DNA of 64,000 bases from Streptomyces meridianus (GTDB lineage Bacteria; Actinomycetota; Actinomycetes; Streptomycetales; Streptomycetaceae): assembly GCF_023703325.1 (NCBI RefSeq), contig NZ_JAMQGM010000023.1, positions 84,513 to 148,512 on the forward strand, written 5' to 3'. This document shows positions 7,666 to 15,645 of this stretch, piece after piece; position 1 is the stretch's first letter, and each line of letters starts with the position of its first letter. The notes beneath the pieces are model-generated. The model ran no database searches. It had not been told where the DNA came from and saw nothing but the letters and a program-made list of their open reading frames with translations. A program made the position numbers and the translations under genes.

Positions 7666-10356
7666 TTGAGTCCACGATCCACACACGCCTACAGACCGCT
7701 CAGCCTGAAACGCCGGACCTGGCTGACACTCGGGGCGGTCGTCCTCGGCGGCGCCGGGGCCGTCACGGTCGCCGTCGCCGCCCAGCCGGACGGCCGGGGG
7801 ACCGAAGCCCGTCCGGCGAAGGTGCGCAGCCTTCCGCTAGAGGGCACCGGCAGCACGAAGCGGCAGCTGCCGCGCACCGAGACCGAGCTCTTCAGCATGC
7901 TGGGCGTGTCCTGGCAGGGCGCCACGAAGCGCCTGCACGGCACCGCCGAGATACGCACGCACAACACCGAGACCGGCGAATGGACCGGTTGGCGCGAACT
8001 CGACCTCGACCAGCACCTGCCCGACCGGGTTTCCAAGAACATGCGCGGCGTGTCCGACCCGCTGTGGGTCGGCCCCTCCGACGCCGTCCAGGCCCGCGTC
8101 GCCGCTGCCGACGGCAGCACGTCCGGCCTGCCCAAGGGGCTGCGCCTGGACCTCGTCGACCCCGGGGTGACCGCGCGGGAGGCCCGTACCGCCTCCCGGA
8201 ACCACCTCGCCACCGGGGCCCTCCCCGGCGGCTCCTTCGAGGCAGCGCCGGTGGCGGCCACCTCCGAGACGCCCACGGCGACACCGGGCGACACCACGAC
8301 GCCGGCGCCCACCGCTTCCGCCGCGCCGACGGACACCGCCACGGCCACGCCGTCGGAAACCGTCACGAGCTCGCCGTCCGAGACGGCCTCCCCGACCCCG
8401 ACCGTGCCTCCGGCCCCGCCGTCGACGGTGACCCGGCCGCCGATCGTCAGCCGCGCGCAGTGGGGCGCCGACGAGTCGAGGGTCGACGACCCGCCGGAGT
8501 ACATCGAGGCCGTCAAGGCGGTGTTCGTCCACCACACGGTCGGCACCAACAACTACAGCTGCGCCGACTCCCCCGCCCTGGCCCGCGGCATCTTCGAGTA
8601 CCACGTCGAGACGAACGGCTGGAACGACCTCGGCTACAACTTCCTCGTCGACAAGTGCGGCACGGTCTTCGAGGGCCGCGCCGGCGGCGTCGACCTGCCG
8701 GTCAAGGGCGCGCACACCTACGGGTTCAACAGCGACTCCGCGGGCATCGCCGTCCTCGGCGACTTCCAGAGCGGCGCCGGGAAGCCCACCCGGCAGGCGC
8801 TCGAAGCGGTCGCCCGCGTCGCCGCGTGGAAACTCGGCCAGTACGGCGGCGACCCGTCCGGCGAGGTGACGCTGACCGCGGCCGGCGACACCGGCGTGTG
8901 GAACACCGGCGACCAGGCGACGCTGAAGACCGTCTCCGGCCACCGCGACGGGTTCGCCACCGAGTGCCCGGGCGACAACCTGTACGCGAAGCTGCCGGAG
9001 ATCCGTCGCTTCGCCTCCAGCAAGGCCGTGAACGCCGCGGCCGCCACGGCCGACGTCGACCGGAACGGCATCGACGATCTCGTCGCGGGCACCCCGTCGG
9101 TCTCCAACGGCGCCGGGGCCCTCTCGGTCGTGCCCGGCGGAACGGACGGCCCCGTGGCCGCCGCGACGCGCGTGCTCACGCAGAACAGCCCGGGCGTTCC
9201 CGGCGGGTCCGAGTCCGGCGACGGCTTCGGCGCCGACACGGCCTGGGGCGACCTCGACAACGACGGTTACGCCGACCTCGTCGTCGGCGCCCCCGGCGAG
9301 AACCTCTCCACCTCCACCGACACCGGCATGGTCACGGTGCTGCGGGGGCCGGGGCTCGACACCGGGTCGTTCTACGAGATCCCGGGGCACACCGGCGGCG
9401 AGAAGCTCGGATCGTCCGTCGCCACCGGCGACTTCAACAGCGACGGCCACGCCGACGTGTTCGCGGTCGCCCCCGGCAAGCCGGGGCGCTGGTGGTCGTT
9501 CGACGGCAAGTCCGCGGCGGCCACGTCGGGTTACCTCGGCTCGGGCGCGTACATCGGTGCGGTGTCCTCCGCCGACTCCGCCACCGGTGACTTCGACCGG
9601 GACGGCTACACCGACGTCGTCGTCAACTTCCGCGACCCCGACGGGACCGGCCGCGTGCTGGTCCTGAAGGGCTCGGCGACCGGGCTCAAGCGGGTCGGCA
9701 TCCTGGGCGTCAAGGGCGGCCGTTCGGTGGCCGTCGGCGACATCGACGCCGACGGGTACGCGGACGCCGTGGTCGGCCAGCCGTACACCGCCGAGTCCGA
9801 CGCCCACAGCGGCGGCCAGGTGACGGCGTTGTACGGCTCGTCCGCGGGCCTCACCACCACCGGACGCACCACGATCCACCAGAGCACCTCCGGCGTCCCC
9901 GGTGCGGCCGAGGCCGGCGACGCGATGGGCATGTCCGTCTCCGTCGGCGACTTCGACCTCGACGGTTACGCCGACGTGCTGGCCGGCCTGCCCCGCGAGG
10001 ACCTCACCCGCAGCGGAACGAGCCGGACGGACGCGGGCGCGGCACTGCTGATGCGCGGCACCGCGAGCGGCCTGACGGGCACCGGCGCCCAGGCGTTCAA
10101 CCAGGACACCTCGGGCATCCCCGGCGCCTCCGAGTCCGGTGACCGGTTGGGTTCGGCAGTCGTCCTGCACGACCTGTCCGGCTGGAGCCGGGCCGACCTC
10201 GCCATCGGTGCCGACGGCGAGAACGCGGGCGACGGAACCGTCCTGCAACTGGACAGCGGCAGTTCGGGCGTCTCCGTCTCCGGCGCCGTGTACTACAACC
10301 CCGACGACGTCAGCACCCCCACGGGCGCTGCGCTGGGCGGGGTACTGCTGCCCTGA
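7666..10356 (+). CDS. Secreted N-acetylmuramoyl-L-alanine amidase (PGRP) with FG-GAP/VCBS repeats
   Basis: This 896-residue exported protein probably cuts the amide bond between muramic acid and the peptide stem of peptidoglycan. In order: a basic N-terminus and membrane/signal segment (about 17-38), a conserved unnamed N-terminal region, a Thr/Pro/Ala/Ser linker (about 200-260), then a PGRP/Amidase_2 domain (about 262-450). Likely zinc ligands are seen in VFVHHTVG, SGHRDG and TECPG. The C-terminal half holds six or more FG-GAP-type calcium loops of the form D-x-D-x-D-G-x-x-D (DLDNDGYADL, DFNSDGHADV, DFDRDGYTDV, DIDADGYADA, DFDLDGYADV), likely one beta-propeller. The start is TTG 7666 behind GGGGGGA. 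A strong hairpin follows the stop. Confidence 0.9.
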   Translation: MSPRSTHAYRPLSLKRRTWLTLGAVVLGGAGAVTVAVAAQPDGRGTEARPAKVRSLPLEGTGSTKRQLPRTETELFSMLGVSWQGATKRLHGTAEIRTHNTETGEWTGWRELDLDQHLPDRVSKNMRGVSDPLWVGPSDAVQARVAAADGSTSGLPKGLRLDLVDPGVTAREARTASRNHLATGALPGGSFEAAPVAATSETPTATPGDTTTPAPTASAAPTDTATATPSETVTSSPSETASPTPTVPPAPPSTVTRPPIVSRAQWGADESRVDDPPEYIEAVKAVFVHHTVGTNNYSCADSPALARGIFEYHVETNGWNDLGYNFLVDKCGTVFEGRAGGVDLPVKGAHTYGFNSDSAGIAVLGDFQSGAGKPTRQALEAVARVAAWKLGQYGGDPSGEVTLTAAGDTGVWNTGDQATLKTVSGHRDGFATECPGDNLYAKLPEIRRFASSKAVNAAAATADVDRNGIDDLVAGTPSVSNGAGALSVVPGGTDGPVAAATRVLTQNSPGVPGGSESGDGFGADTAWGDLDNDGYADLVVGAPGENLSTSTDTGMVTVLRGPGLDTGSFYEIPGHTGGEKLGSSVATGDFNSDGHADVFAVAPGKPGRWWSFDGKSAAATSGYLGSGAYIGAVSSADSATGDFDRDGYTDVVVNFRDPDGTGRVLVLKGSATGLKRVGILGVKGGRSVAVGDIDADGYADAVVGQPYTAESDAHSGGQVTALYGSSAGLTTTGRTTIHQSTSGVPGAAEAGDAMGMSVSVGDFDLDGYADVLAGLPREDLTRSGTSRTDAGAALLMRGTASGLTGTGAQAFNQDTSGIPGASESGDRLGSAVVLHDLSGWSRADLAIGADGENAGDGTVLQLDSGSSGVSVSGAVYYNPDDVSTPTGAALGGVLLP

Positions 10357-10375
10357 CCTGCCGCACCGACGGCGG

Positions 10376-10416
10376 CCGGACGGCCGGGACCCGTTTCGTG
10401 GGTCCCGGCCGTCCGG
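10376..10416. terminator. Bidirectional hairpin terminator
   Basis: A perfect 17-bp stem (CCGGACGGCCGGGACCC and its complement) has a 7-base loop GTTTCGT. It sits 20 bases after the amidase stop and 26 bases beyond the stop of the convergent dehydrogenase gene, so it can end both transcripts. Confidence 0.85.
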
Positions 10417-10441
10417 GCTGCTCCCTGCGCCGGGGACCCCG

Positions 10442-11584
10442 CTACGCCTGCGGGTGCAGCACCACCTTGGTGAAGCCCTCGATGCGCTTGTCGAACTTCT
10501 CGTACGCCATCGGGGCGTCCGCCAGCGACAGCTCGTGGGAGACGACGAAGCTCGGCCTGGCGCGCCCCTCGATGATCATGTCGCGCAGCTGCCGGTTGTA
10601 GCGCTTGACGTTGCACTGCCCGGTGCCCAGCCGCAGGCCCTTCTCGAAGAGCTTGCCGATGGAGACCATGAGCTGGCCGCGCTTGGCCTGCTCGTCGGGC
10701 CCCCCGGGGTCGGCCGGTACGTACAGGCCCGGGATGCCCAGCGCACCGGTCGGCCGGACGGTCTGGATCAGCGAGTTGAGCACTGCCGCGGGTTCCTCGC
10801 GGCCCTCCCCGCCGCGCGCCTGCGCCTGGTAGCCGACGGCGTCGACGCCCTTGTCGGAGCCCTGGCCACCCGTCTGTTCCTTGATCTGCTCGACCGGGTT
10901 GCCCTCGGCGAAGTTGACCGGGATGCAGCCGATCTCCGCGGCCTTCTGCAGCCGCTCGGTGACCCGGTCGACGACGAAGACCTTCGACGCCCCGCGCAGC
11001 ATGGCGGAGTAGGCGGCCATCAGACCGACCGGCCCGGCACCGTACACGCAGACGCTCTCACCGGGCCGGACGTCGGCGAGCTCGCAGCCGTGGTACCCGG
11101 TGGGGAAGATGTCGGCGAGCAGGATGAAGTCCGACTCGTGCTCGCGGCCCTCCGGGAGTTTCAGGCAGTTGAAGTCGGCGTAGGGCACCCGCAGGTACTC
11201 CGCCTGACCGCCGGTCCACGGCCCCATCGCGACGTAGCCGTAGGCACCGCCGGCGAATCCCGGGTTCACGGTCGTGCAGAAGCCGGTGAAGCCCGTGCTG
11301 CAGTTCTTGCAGAACCCGCAGGCGACGTTGAACGGCATGACGACCCGGTCGCCGGCCTTGAGGGACGTGACCCCGTCGCCGCACTCCTCGATGATGCCCA
11401 TGTTCTCGTGGCCGAAGACGATGCCCGGCTCCGCGGCAGTACGCCCCTCGTACATGTGCAGGTCGGATCCGCATATCGCGGACGACGTCACGCGGACGAT
11501 CACGTCGTTGGGGTGCTGGGTGCGGGGCTTCTCGACCTCTTCCACCGCAACCTCGAACGGTCCTTGGTAGACAACGGCCTTCAT
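10442..11584 (-). CDS. Zinc-dependent glutathione-independent formaldehyde dehydrogenase-like protein
   Basis: The 380-residue enzyme belongs to the medium-chain zinc alcohol dehydrogenases. The catalytic zinc site is seen in ICGSDLHMYEG and FGHENMG. The structural zinc Cys cluster is ACGFCKNCSTGFTGFC. The Rossmann fold begins at VYGAGPVGLMAAYSAMLRGA. The insertion around GFAGGAYGYVAMGPWTGGQAEY is typical of the glutathione-independent formaldehyde dehydrogenase branch (FdhA of Pseudomonas), which oxidises formaldehyde with NAD+ and carries the cofactor tightly bound. In a mycothiol organism it would be a second route for aldehyde removal. The ATG has GGGAGG upstream and the length is normal for the family. 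The substrate could be another aldehyde or alcohol. Confidence 0.88.
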   Translation of the reverse strand: MKAVVYQGPFEVAVEEVEKPRTQHPNDVIVRVTSSAICGSDLHMYEGRTAAEPGIVFGHENMGIIEECGDGVTSLKAGDRVVMPFNVACGFCKNCSTGFTGFCTTVNPGFAGGAYGYVAMGPWTGGQAEYLRVPYADFNCLKLPEGREHESDFILLADIFPTGYHGCELADVRPGESVCVYGAGPVGLMAAYSAMLRGASKVFVVDRVTERLQKAAEIGCIPVNFAEGNPVEQIKEQTGGQGSDKGVDAVGYQAQARGGEGREEPAAVLNSLIQTVRPTGALGIPGLYVPADPGGPDEQAKRGQLMVSIGKLFEKGLRLGTGQCNVKRYNRQLRDMIIEGRARPSFVVSHELSLADAPMAYEKFDKRIEGFTKVVLHPQA

Positions 11585-11731
11585 GGCGTACCTCCCGTCG
11601 GCGAAACTCGTTCGCTGGCCCCGGGAGGAAACGCGCCGCTACCGGACGTGACCGCAGGGGCTGCGCGACGGAGGCACCGCCACACACCCGCCCGTCCCGG
11701 GTGTCCCATCTCTCAGTCGCCCCTTCTGGGG

Positions 11732-11766
11732 GTATTCGGGCAAACCGACTACGGTGGGGCGAATAC
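11732..11766 (+). promoter_or_regulatory. Dyad GTATTCG-N21-CGAATAC upstream of the small gene
   Basis: A perfect 7-bp inverted repeat (11732-11738 and 11760-11766), with arms 28 bases apart, lies 38 bases before the start at 11804. The region is less GC-rich than its surroundings. The layout suits an operator around a promoter; no regulator is assigned. Confidence 0.35.
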
Positions 11767-11803
11767 TGACGCCTACCGAGTACCCGAAGACGGGGAGGGA
11801 AAC

Positions 11804-12001
11804 ATGACCCAGCGATTCGGCACCCTGCTCGTGCCGGTGCCCGGCCTGTCCGGTAAGACGTACCCCGCGGGCACGCCGGTGGCCATCAGCGGCCGCGGAG
11901 CATCCGTGGACGCCTTCGTGGGCGGCGACTGGCTCCCGCTGACCTGGTGGGAATTCGCCGAGGGCCACGCCTCGCACGGCGAGGCCCTGCCCGAGAGCTG
12001 A
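11804..12001 (+). CDS. Small hypothetical protein, 65 residues
   Basis: A short soluble protein with regular beta-rich composition (GTLLVPVPGLSGK, then AISGRGASVDAFVGGDWLPL). It lacks Cys residues and a signal peptide. The ATG is preceded by GGGGAGGG at ideal spacing and codon use is typical of the window, so expression is credible. It is transcribed divergently from the formaldehyde dehydrogenase gene. No function is recognised. Confidence 0.65.
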   Translation: MTQRFGTLLVPVPGLSGKTYPAGTPVAISGRGASVDAFVGGDWLPLTWWEFAEGHASHGEALPES

Positions 12002-12101
12002 AGCCGGCCGGCCCCCGGGCGGCGGACATCCGGGACGCGGCCGGCCGCGGACGGAAGGCGGCCGCTGCCGCTCGCCGGCCGGCCGCCCGCGGCACGCCGC
12101 T

Positions 12102-13670
12102 TCAGCCGGCCGGCTCCTGTGCGGGGTCGACCTCGTCCGCCAGGCGGACGAACTGCTTCCAGCTCGGCTTCGGCTTCTGCGGATCCCACAGCTTCTGCGC
12201 CGTGGCGGCCAGCGGCAGCCGGATCCCCCGGGCCACCTGCTGCTCGGTCTGGGCGTTCGCCAGGTCGCACCACACGGCGAACATGCCGCCGAGCACCCGG
12301 TCCGGCCCGGTCAGCGACGCCGGGGACGCCTTGGTGCCGCGCAGCACGGCGGGCGTCCACTCCTTGTAGATGCGCTCGCCGGTGGGATACGTGAACTCGT
12401 TCGGCTCGCCGAGCACGTAGTAGAGGTACTCGTCGTTGAGGTTGACCAGCTTCCGGCCCTCGCGCAGGTAACTCTCCGGCTTCCGCGCGCCGATCTCCTT
12501 GCCCGTCCAGTACTGGACCTGGATGTTCTTGCCGGCCGTGGTCTTCCCGTCCTCGAAGAACCCGTCGTTCCACGCCTTGGGCTGCTTGTCCGCCGCGCGG
12601 ACGGTCCGCGCCCGGTCGTTGAGCCAGCCCGTGGCCAGGTCCTGGACCGTCGCACCCGGCCCGTACTTCTGCTCGGCGGCCTTCGCGAGCTGTGGGTAGG
12701 ACGCCTCCGGGTCCTCGGTCATCAGGGCCGCGTACTCGTCGGCGCCGACGTGGAAGAAGGTGCCGGGGAACGTCTTCGAGTACTCCCGCAGCAGGTCGTC
12801 CACGATCTTCGCGGCCTGTGGGTCGGAGATGTCCACGGCGCCGGGTGCGTCGTTGCCGCGGGCGCTGGTGAGCTGGAGGCCGGGGTGTGCCTTGATCACC
12901 GCGCCGAGGTGGCCGGGCGAGTCGATCTCGGGGACCACGGTGATGTGCAGGTCCTCGGCCAGGTCCAGGATCCGCTGCAGCTCGGCGGTGGTGAGGTGCT
13001 GCTCGGAGACGACCTCCGGGTGCGAGGTGCTCGCCAGCCGGAAGCCCTGGTCGTCCGAGAAGTGCAGACCGAGCTGGTTCATCTTGAGGTCGGCCATCTC
13101 GCGCATGCGGGCCTCGATCCAGCCCACCGTGAAGTGCTTGCGCGCGATGTCGAGCTGGAAGCCGCGCTGGGCGCGGCCCGGACGATCACGGACCACGCCG
13201 TCGGAGAGCCGCCCGGAGGCGCGCACCGCATGCACCACCGTCCGGGTGCCGTAGAAGACGCCGGCCTCGTCGGGGCCGGTGATCACGGCGCGGCCGTCGC
13301 GGACCGTGAGCCGGTACGACTCGGGCCCGCCGGACTGGCCCCGGTTCAGCTCGAGCTGGACGTCGCCGTCCCGGGCGGGGCCCGGGGAGTACCGCATCCG
13401 CAGTTCCCGGGCGAGTCTGCGGGCCTCGTCGGCGAGCGGCCCGTCGCCGACGACGCGCGCGTCCTGCTGCGGCTTCCAGCCGGGCCCCCGGGCGGGCTCG
13501 TAGGAGCGGACGGACGGGATCGTGCGCGGCGCGGCTGCCGGCACGGACGGGCCGGTCGCCGAAGCGCTCCGGCTCTTCTCCTGCTTCGGTTCACCGCCGT
13601 CCGAGCAGCCCGTCGCGAGAACGGTGATCACAGCGGTGGCGGCCCCCAGGGAGAGCAGCTTTTTCGGCAT
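12102..13670 (-). CDS. Beta-N-acetylhexosaminidase, glycoside hydrolase family 20, lipoprotein
   Basis: The 522-residue enzyme removes terminal N-acetylglucosamine/galactosamine residues, for example from chito-oligosaccharides. A lipoprotein signal ends at the lipobox VLATGC (Cys22), so it is anchored outside the cell. A GH20b-like domain (about 90-170) precedes the catalytic barrel. The barrel shows RGFQLDIARKHF, KMNQLGLHFSDDQGFRL, EIDSPGH and the catalytic Asp-Glu pair in FHVGADEY, giving substrate-assisted catalysis. Trp-rich subsite segments follow (KAWNDGF, VQYWTG). The ATG at 13670 has GGAG nine bases upstream and gives a normal signal; an ATG six codons earlier is possible. The gene is divergent from the OHCU decarboxylase. 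I see no clear DasR-type site upstream. Confidence 0.9.
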   Translation of the reverse strand: MPKKLLSLGAATAVITVLATGCSDGGEPKQEKSRSASATGPSVPAAAPRTIPSVRSYEPARGPGWKPQQDARVVGDGPLADEARRLARELRMRYSPGPARDGDVQLELNRGQSGGPESYRLTVRDGRAVITGPDEAGVFYGTRTVVHAVRASGRLSDGVVRDRPGRAQRGFQLDIARKHFTVGWIEARMREMADLKMNQLGLHFSDDQGFRLASTSHPEVVSEQHLTTAELQRILDLAEDLHITVVPEIDSPGHLGAVIKAHPGLQLTSARGNDAPGAVDISDPQAAKIVDDLLREYSKTFPGTFFHVGADEYAALMTEDPEASYPQLAKAAEQKYGPGATVQDLATGWLNDRARTVRAADKQPKAWNDGFFEDGKTTAGKNIQVQYWTGKEIGARKPESYLREGRKLVNLNDEYLYYVLGEPNEFTYPTGERIYKEWTPAVLRGTKASPASLTGPDRVLGGMFAVWCDLANAQTEQQVARGIRLPLAATAQKLWDPQKPKPSWKQFVRLADEVDPAQEPAG

Positions 13671-13945
13671 TCGTGTCGACTCCGGCATCGCGTATGGCTG
13701 TCCCGTACAGGTTGAATCTAAGGGGGTCGCGGGGCCCGCCGCGTCCACCACGCATTCCGGCCGACTCACGTGCGGGTGAAATTCGGGTATCCGTCGGACA
13801 GTGGCCAACATGCGTCATTACGGTGACCTCACAGCCTCCCGCATCCCGTTCGTCACCCCGTCCGGAGCGCAGGGGCAGGCCCCGTCCACCGTTCCGTCCC
13901 ACCGGTCACGGCGTTCCGTGCCACCGCTCGACCGAGGAGCCGACG

Positions 13946-14518
13946 CTGTCCAGCGAAACTCCCGTCCCGCCCCTGGCGATATCCGTCCCGAACCGGGGCG
14001 CCTCAGCGACCCTGCCCGCCGGGCTGGAGCGTTTCAACACTGCCCCGGCTGCGGTGGCGGAATCCCGCCTCCTCGAGTGCTGCGGGAGCACCCGCTGGGC
14101 GCGGCGCATCGTGCGGCACCGGCCGTATCCCGATCTCGGCGCACTGCTCGCCGCCGCGGACGAGGCGTACTACGACCTCACACCCGCCCAGGTGAGCGAA
14201 GCCGTGGCCTGCGAGACGCCCGTGGGTCTGTGGCAGCCGGCCGGCGGACGCCCGGACGTCAGGTCGGCGGGTTTCGCCGCGCGGACCGCGATGCAGGCGG
14301 CGCATGCGGCCTACGAGAGACAGTTCGGTCACGCGTTCGTGATCTGTCTCGACGACGTGCACGCGAACGACAAGCTCGATCACGTGCTCGCAGCCATCCG
14401 CACCCGTCTCGGCCACGACACGGAGCGGGAGCGGGCCGTCACGGCGGACGAGCTGCGGCGCGTCGTGCGCGGGCGACTCGCCCGGCGGTTGGCGGACCAC
14501 CCGGAGTGGTGCCCGTGA
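13946..14518 (+). CDS. 2-oxo-4-hydroxy-4-carboxy-5-ureidoimidazoline (OHCU) decarboxylase
   Basis: This enzyme decarboxylates OHCU to S-allantoin, the last step of urate degradation. Family signatures: GLERFNTAPAAVAESRLLECCGS near the start (read here with its flanks as positions 28-50), then WARRIVRHRPYPDLGALLAAADEAYYDL, HAAYERQFGHAFVICLD and a C-terminal ELRRVVRGRLARRL. The length (190) is close to the usual 160-180. Start choice is unusual: no ATG, GTG or TTG in frame has a ribosome site. A CTG at 13946 has GAGGAG six bases upstream, while the nearest GTG (13823) has none. No uricase or HIU hydrolase gene lies nearby, so the pathway must be completed elsewhere. Confidence 0.78.
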   Translation: MSSETPVPPLAISVPNRGASATLPAGLERFNTAPAAVAESRLLECCGSTRWARRIVRHRPYPDLGALLAAADEAYYDLTPAQVSEAVACETPVGLWQPAGGRPDVRSAGFAARTAMQAAHAAYERQFGHAFVICLDDVHANDKLDHVLAAIRTRLGHDTERERAVTADELRRVVRGRLARRLADHPEWCP

Positions 14519-14772
14519 GCTGCCGCCGCCCCGGGGAGCGCGCCGTCGTCGCCCCGGCCCGACCCGGCTTTCCGGCCCGCTCGCGGCGGCCGTCCCGGTG
14601 GGCCGTGAGTGCCTGATTGATCACACCCCCGGCCCCCGGGCGACCGGGACGACAGAGCGTCGCTACGATGGCCAGGGCCGGTGGACCATACCCGGCCGGG
14701 CCCGACCGACAGTGCACATCTCGTTCGCAGAAGCTGGCGGCAGCCCCCATCCCCGCTCCCGGAGGGTTTTCC

Positions 14773-15153
14773 GTGCCGGCTGGAACGCTGTACCGCGGCC
14801 GGGAAGGCATGTGGTCATGGGTGGCTCACCGAGTCACCGGTGTCCTCATCTTCTTCTTCCTGTTCGTTCACGTCCTCGACACCGCGCTCGTCCGCGTCTC
14901 CCCCGAGGCGTACGACGACGTCGTCGCCACATACAAGACACCGCTCGTGGCCGTGCTGGAGTACGGCCTCGTCGCCGCGATCCTCTTCCACGCGCTCAAC
15001 GGTCTGCGGGTCATCGCCGTGGACTTCTGGGCCAAGGGCCCGAGGTACCAGAAGCAGATGCTGTGGACGGTCCTGGGTCTCTGGATCGTGCTGATGGTCG
15101 GGGCGATCTACCCCGTTCTCGGCCACGCCGCGCGCGAAGTCTTCGGGAGCTGA
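14773..15153 (+). CDS. sdhC: Succinate dehydrogenase cytochrome b556 subunit
   Basis: This 126-residue membrane subunit of respiratory complex II helps bind heme b and pass electrons from succinate to menaquinone. The N-terminal motif GTLYRGREGMWSWVAHRVTG contains the S/W-x-x-H-R signature of SdhC. Three membrane helices follow, with the heme-ligand-type His in LFHALNGLR. The start is GTG 14773 with GGAGGG at ideal distance. It is the first gene of sdhCDAB; sdhD starts two bases after its stop. Confidence 0.95.
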   Translation: MPAGTLYRGREGMWSWVAHRVTGVLIFFFLFVHVLDTALVRVSPEAYDDVVATYKTPLVAVLEYGLVAAILFHALNGLRVIAVDFWAKGPRYQKQMLWTVLGLWIVLMVGAIYPVLGHAAREVFGS

Positions 15154-15155
15154 GC

Positions 15156-15626
15156 ATGACCGACGAAGCCACCACCACCGCCGCCGGCGAGACCCGCGGC
15201 TACTCCGTGGACAACCCGGCCCCCGTGATCGAGGCGCCGCGGGCCCGCAGGGCGAAGACCCCGCGGGCGCCGCGCATGAACTTCGAGATGCTCGGCTGGC
15301 TGTTCATGCGGCTGTCCGGCATCGTGCTCGTCGTGCTCGTGCTGGGTCACCTGCTGATCCAGCTCGTCCTGGACGGCGGCGTCAGCAAGATCGGCTTTGC
15401 GTTCGTGGCCGGCCGCTGGGCCTCGCCGTTCTGGCAGGCCTGGGACCTGATCATGCTCTGGCTCGCGATGCTGCACGGCGCCAACGGCCTGCGCACGATC
15501 ATCAACGACTACGCCGAGCGCGCCAACCCGCGCTTCTGGCTGAAGATGCTGCTGTACACCGCCACGGTGTTCACCGTCCTGCTGGGCACGCTGGTGATCT
15601 TCACCTTCGACCCGAACATCCGCTAG
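15156..15626 (+). CDS. sdhD: Succinate dehydrogenase hydrophobic membrane anchor subunit
   Basis: This 156-residue second membrane anchor of complex II has a charged N-terminal extension (about 1-40) followed by three membrane helices. The [17 protein letters not shown] segment carries the conserved His and quinone/heme-site residues. The ATG lies two bases after the sdhC stop, implying coupled translation. Confidence 0.94.
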   Translation: MTDEATTTAAGETRGYSVDNPAPVIEAPRARRAKTPRAPRMNFEMLGWLFMRLSGIVLVVLVLGHLLIQLVLDGGVSKIGFAFVAGRWASPFWQAWDLIMLWLAMLHGANGLRTIINDYAERANPRFWLKMLLYTATVFTVLLGTLVIFTFDPNIR

Positions 15627-15645
15627 AGCCGGGGCATACGCGACC

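Noticed and set aside
7837..10248. 803-residue frame opposite the FG-GAP amidase
   Set aside because: Shadow of a high-GC gene; the plus strand has clear domains and a terminator.
12001..12115. Repeated GCCGGCCGGC sequences as a terminator
   Set aside because: Each copy is a self-palindrome without a loop; pairing is ambiguous in this GC-rich stretch.
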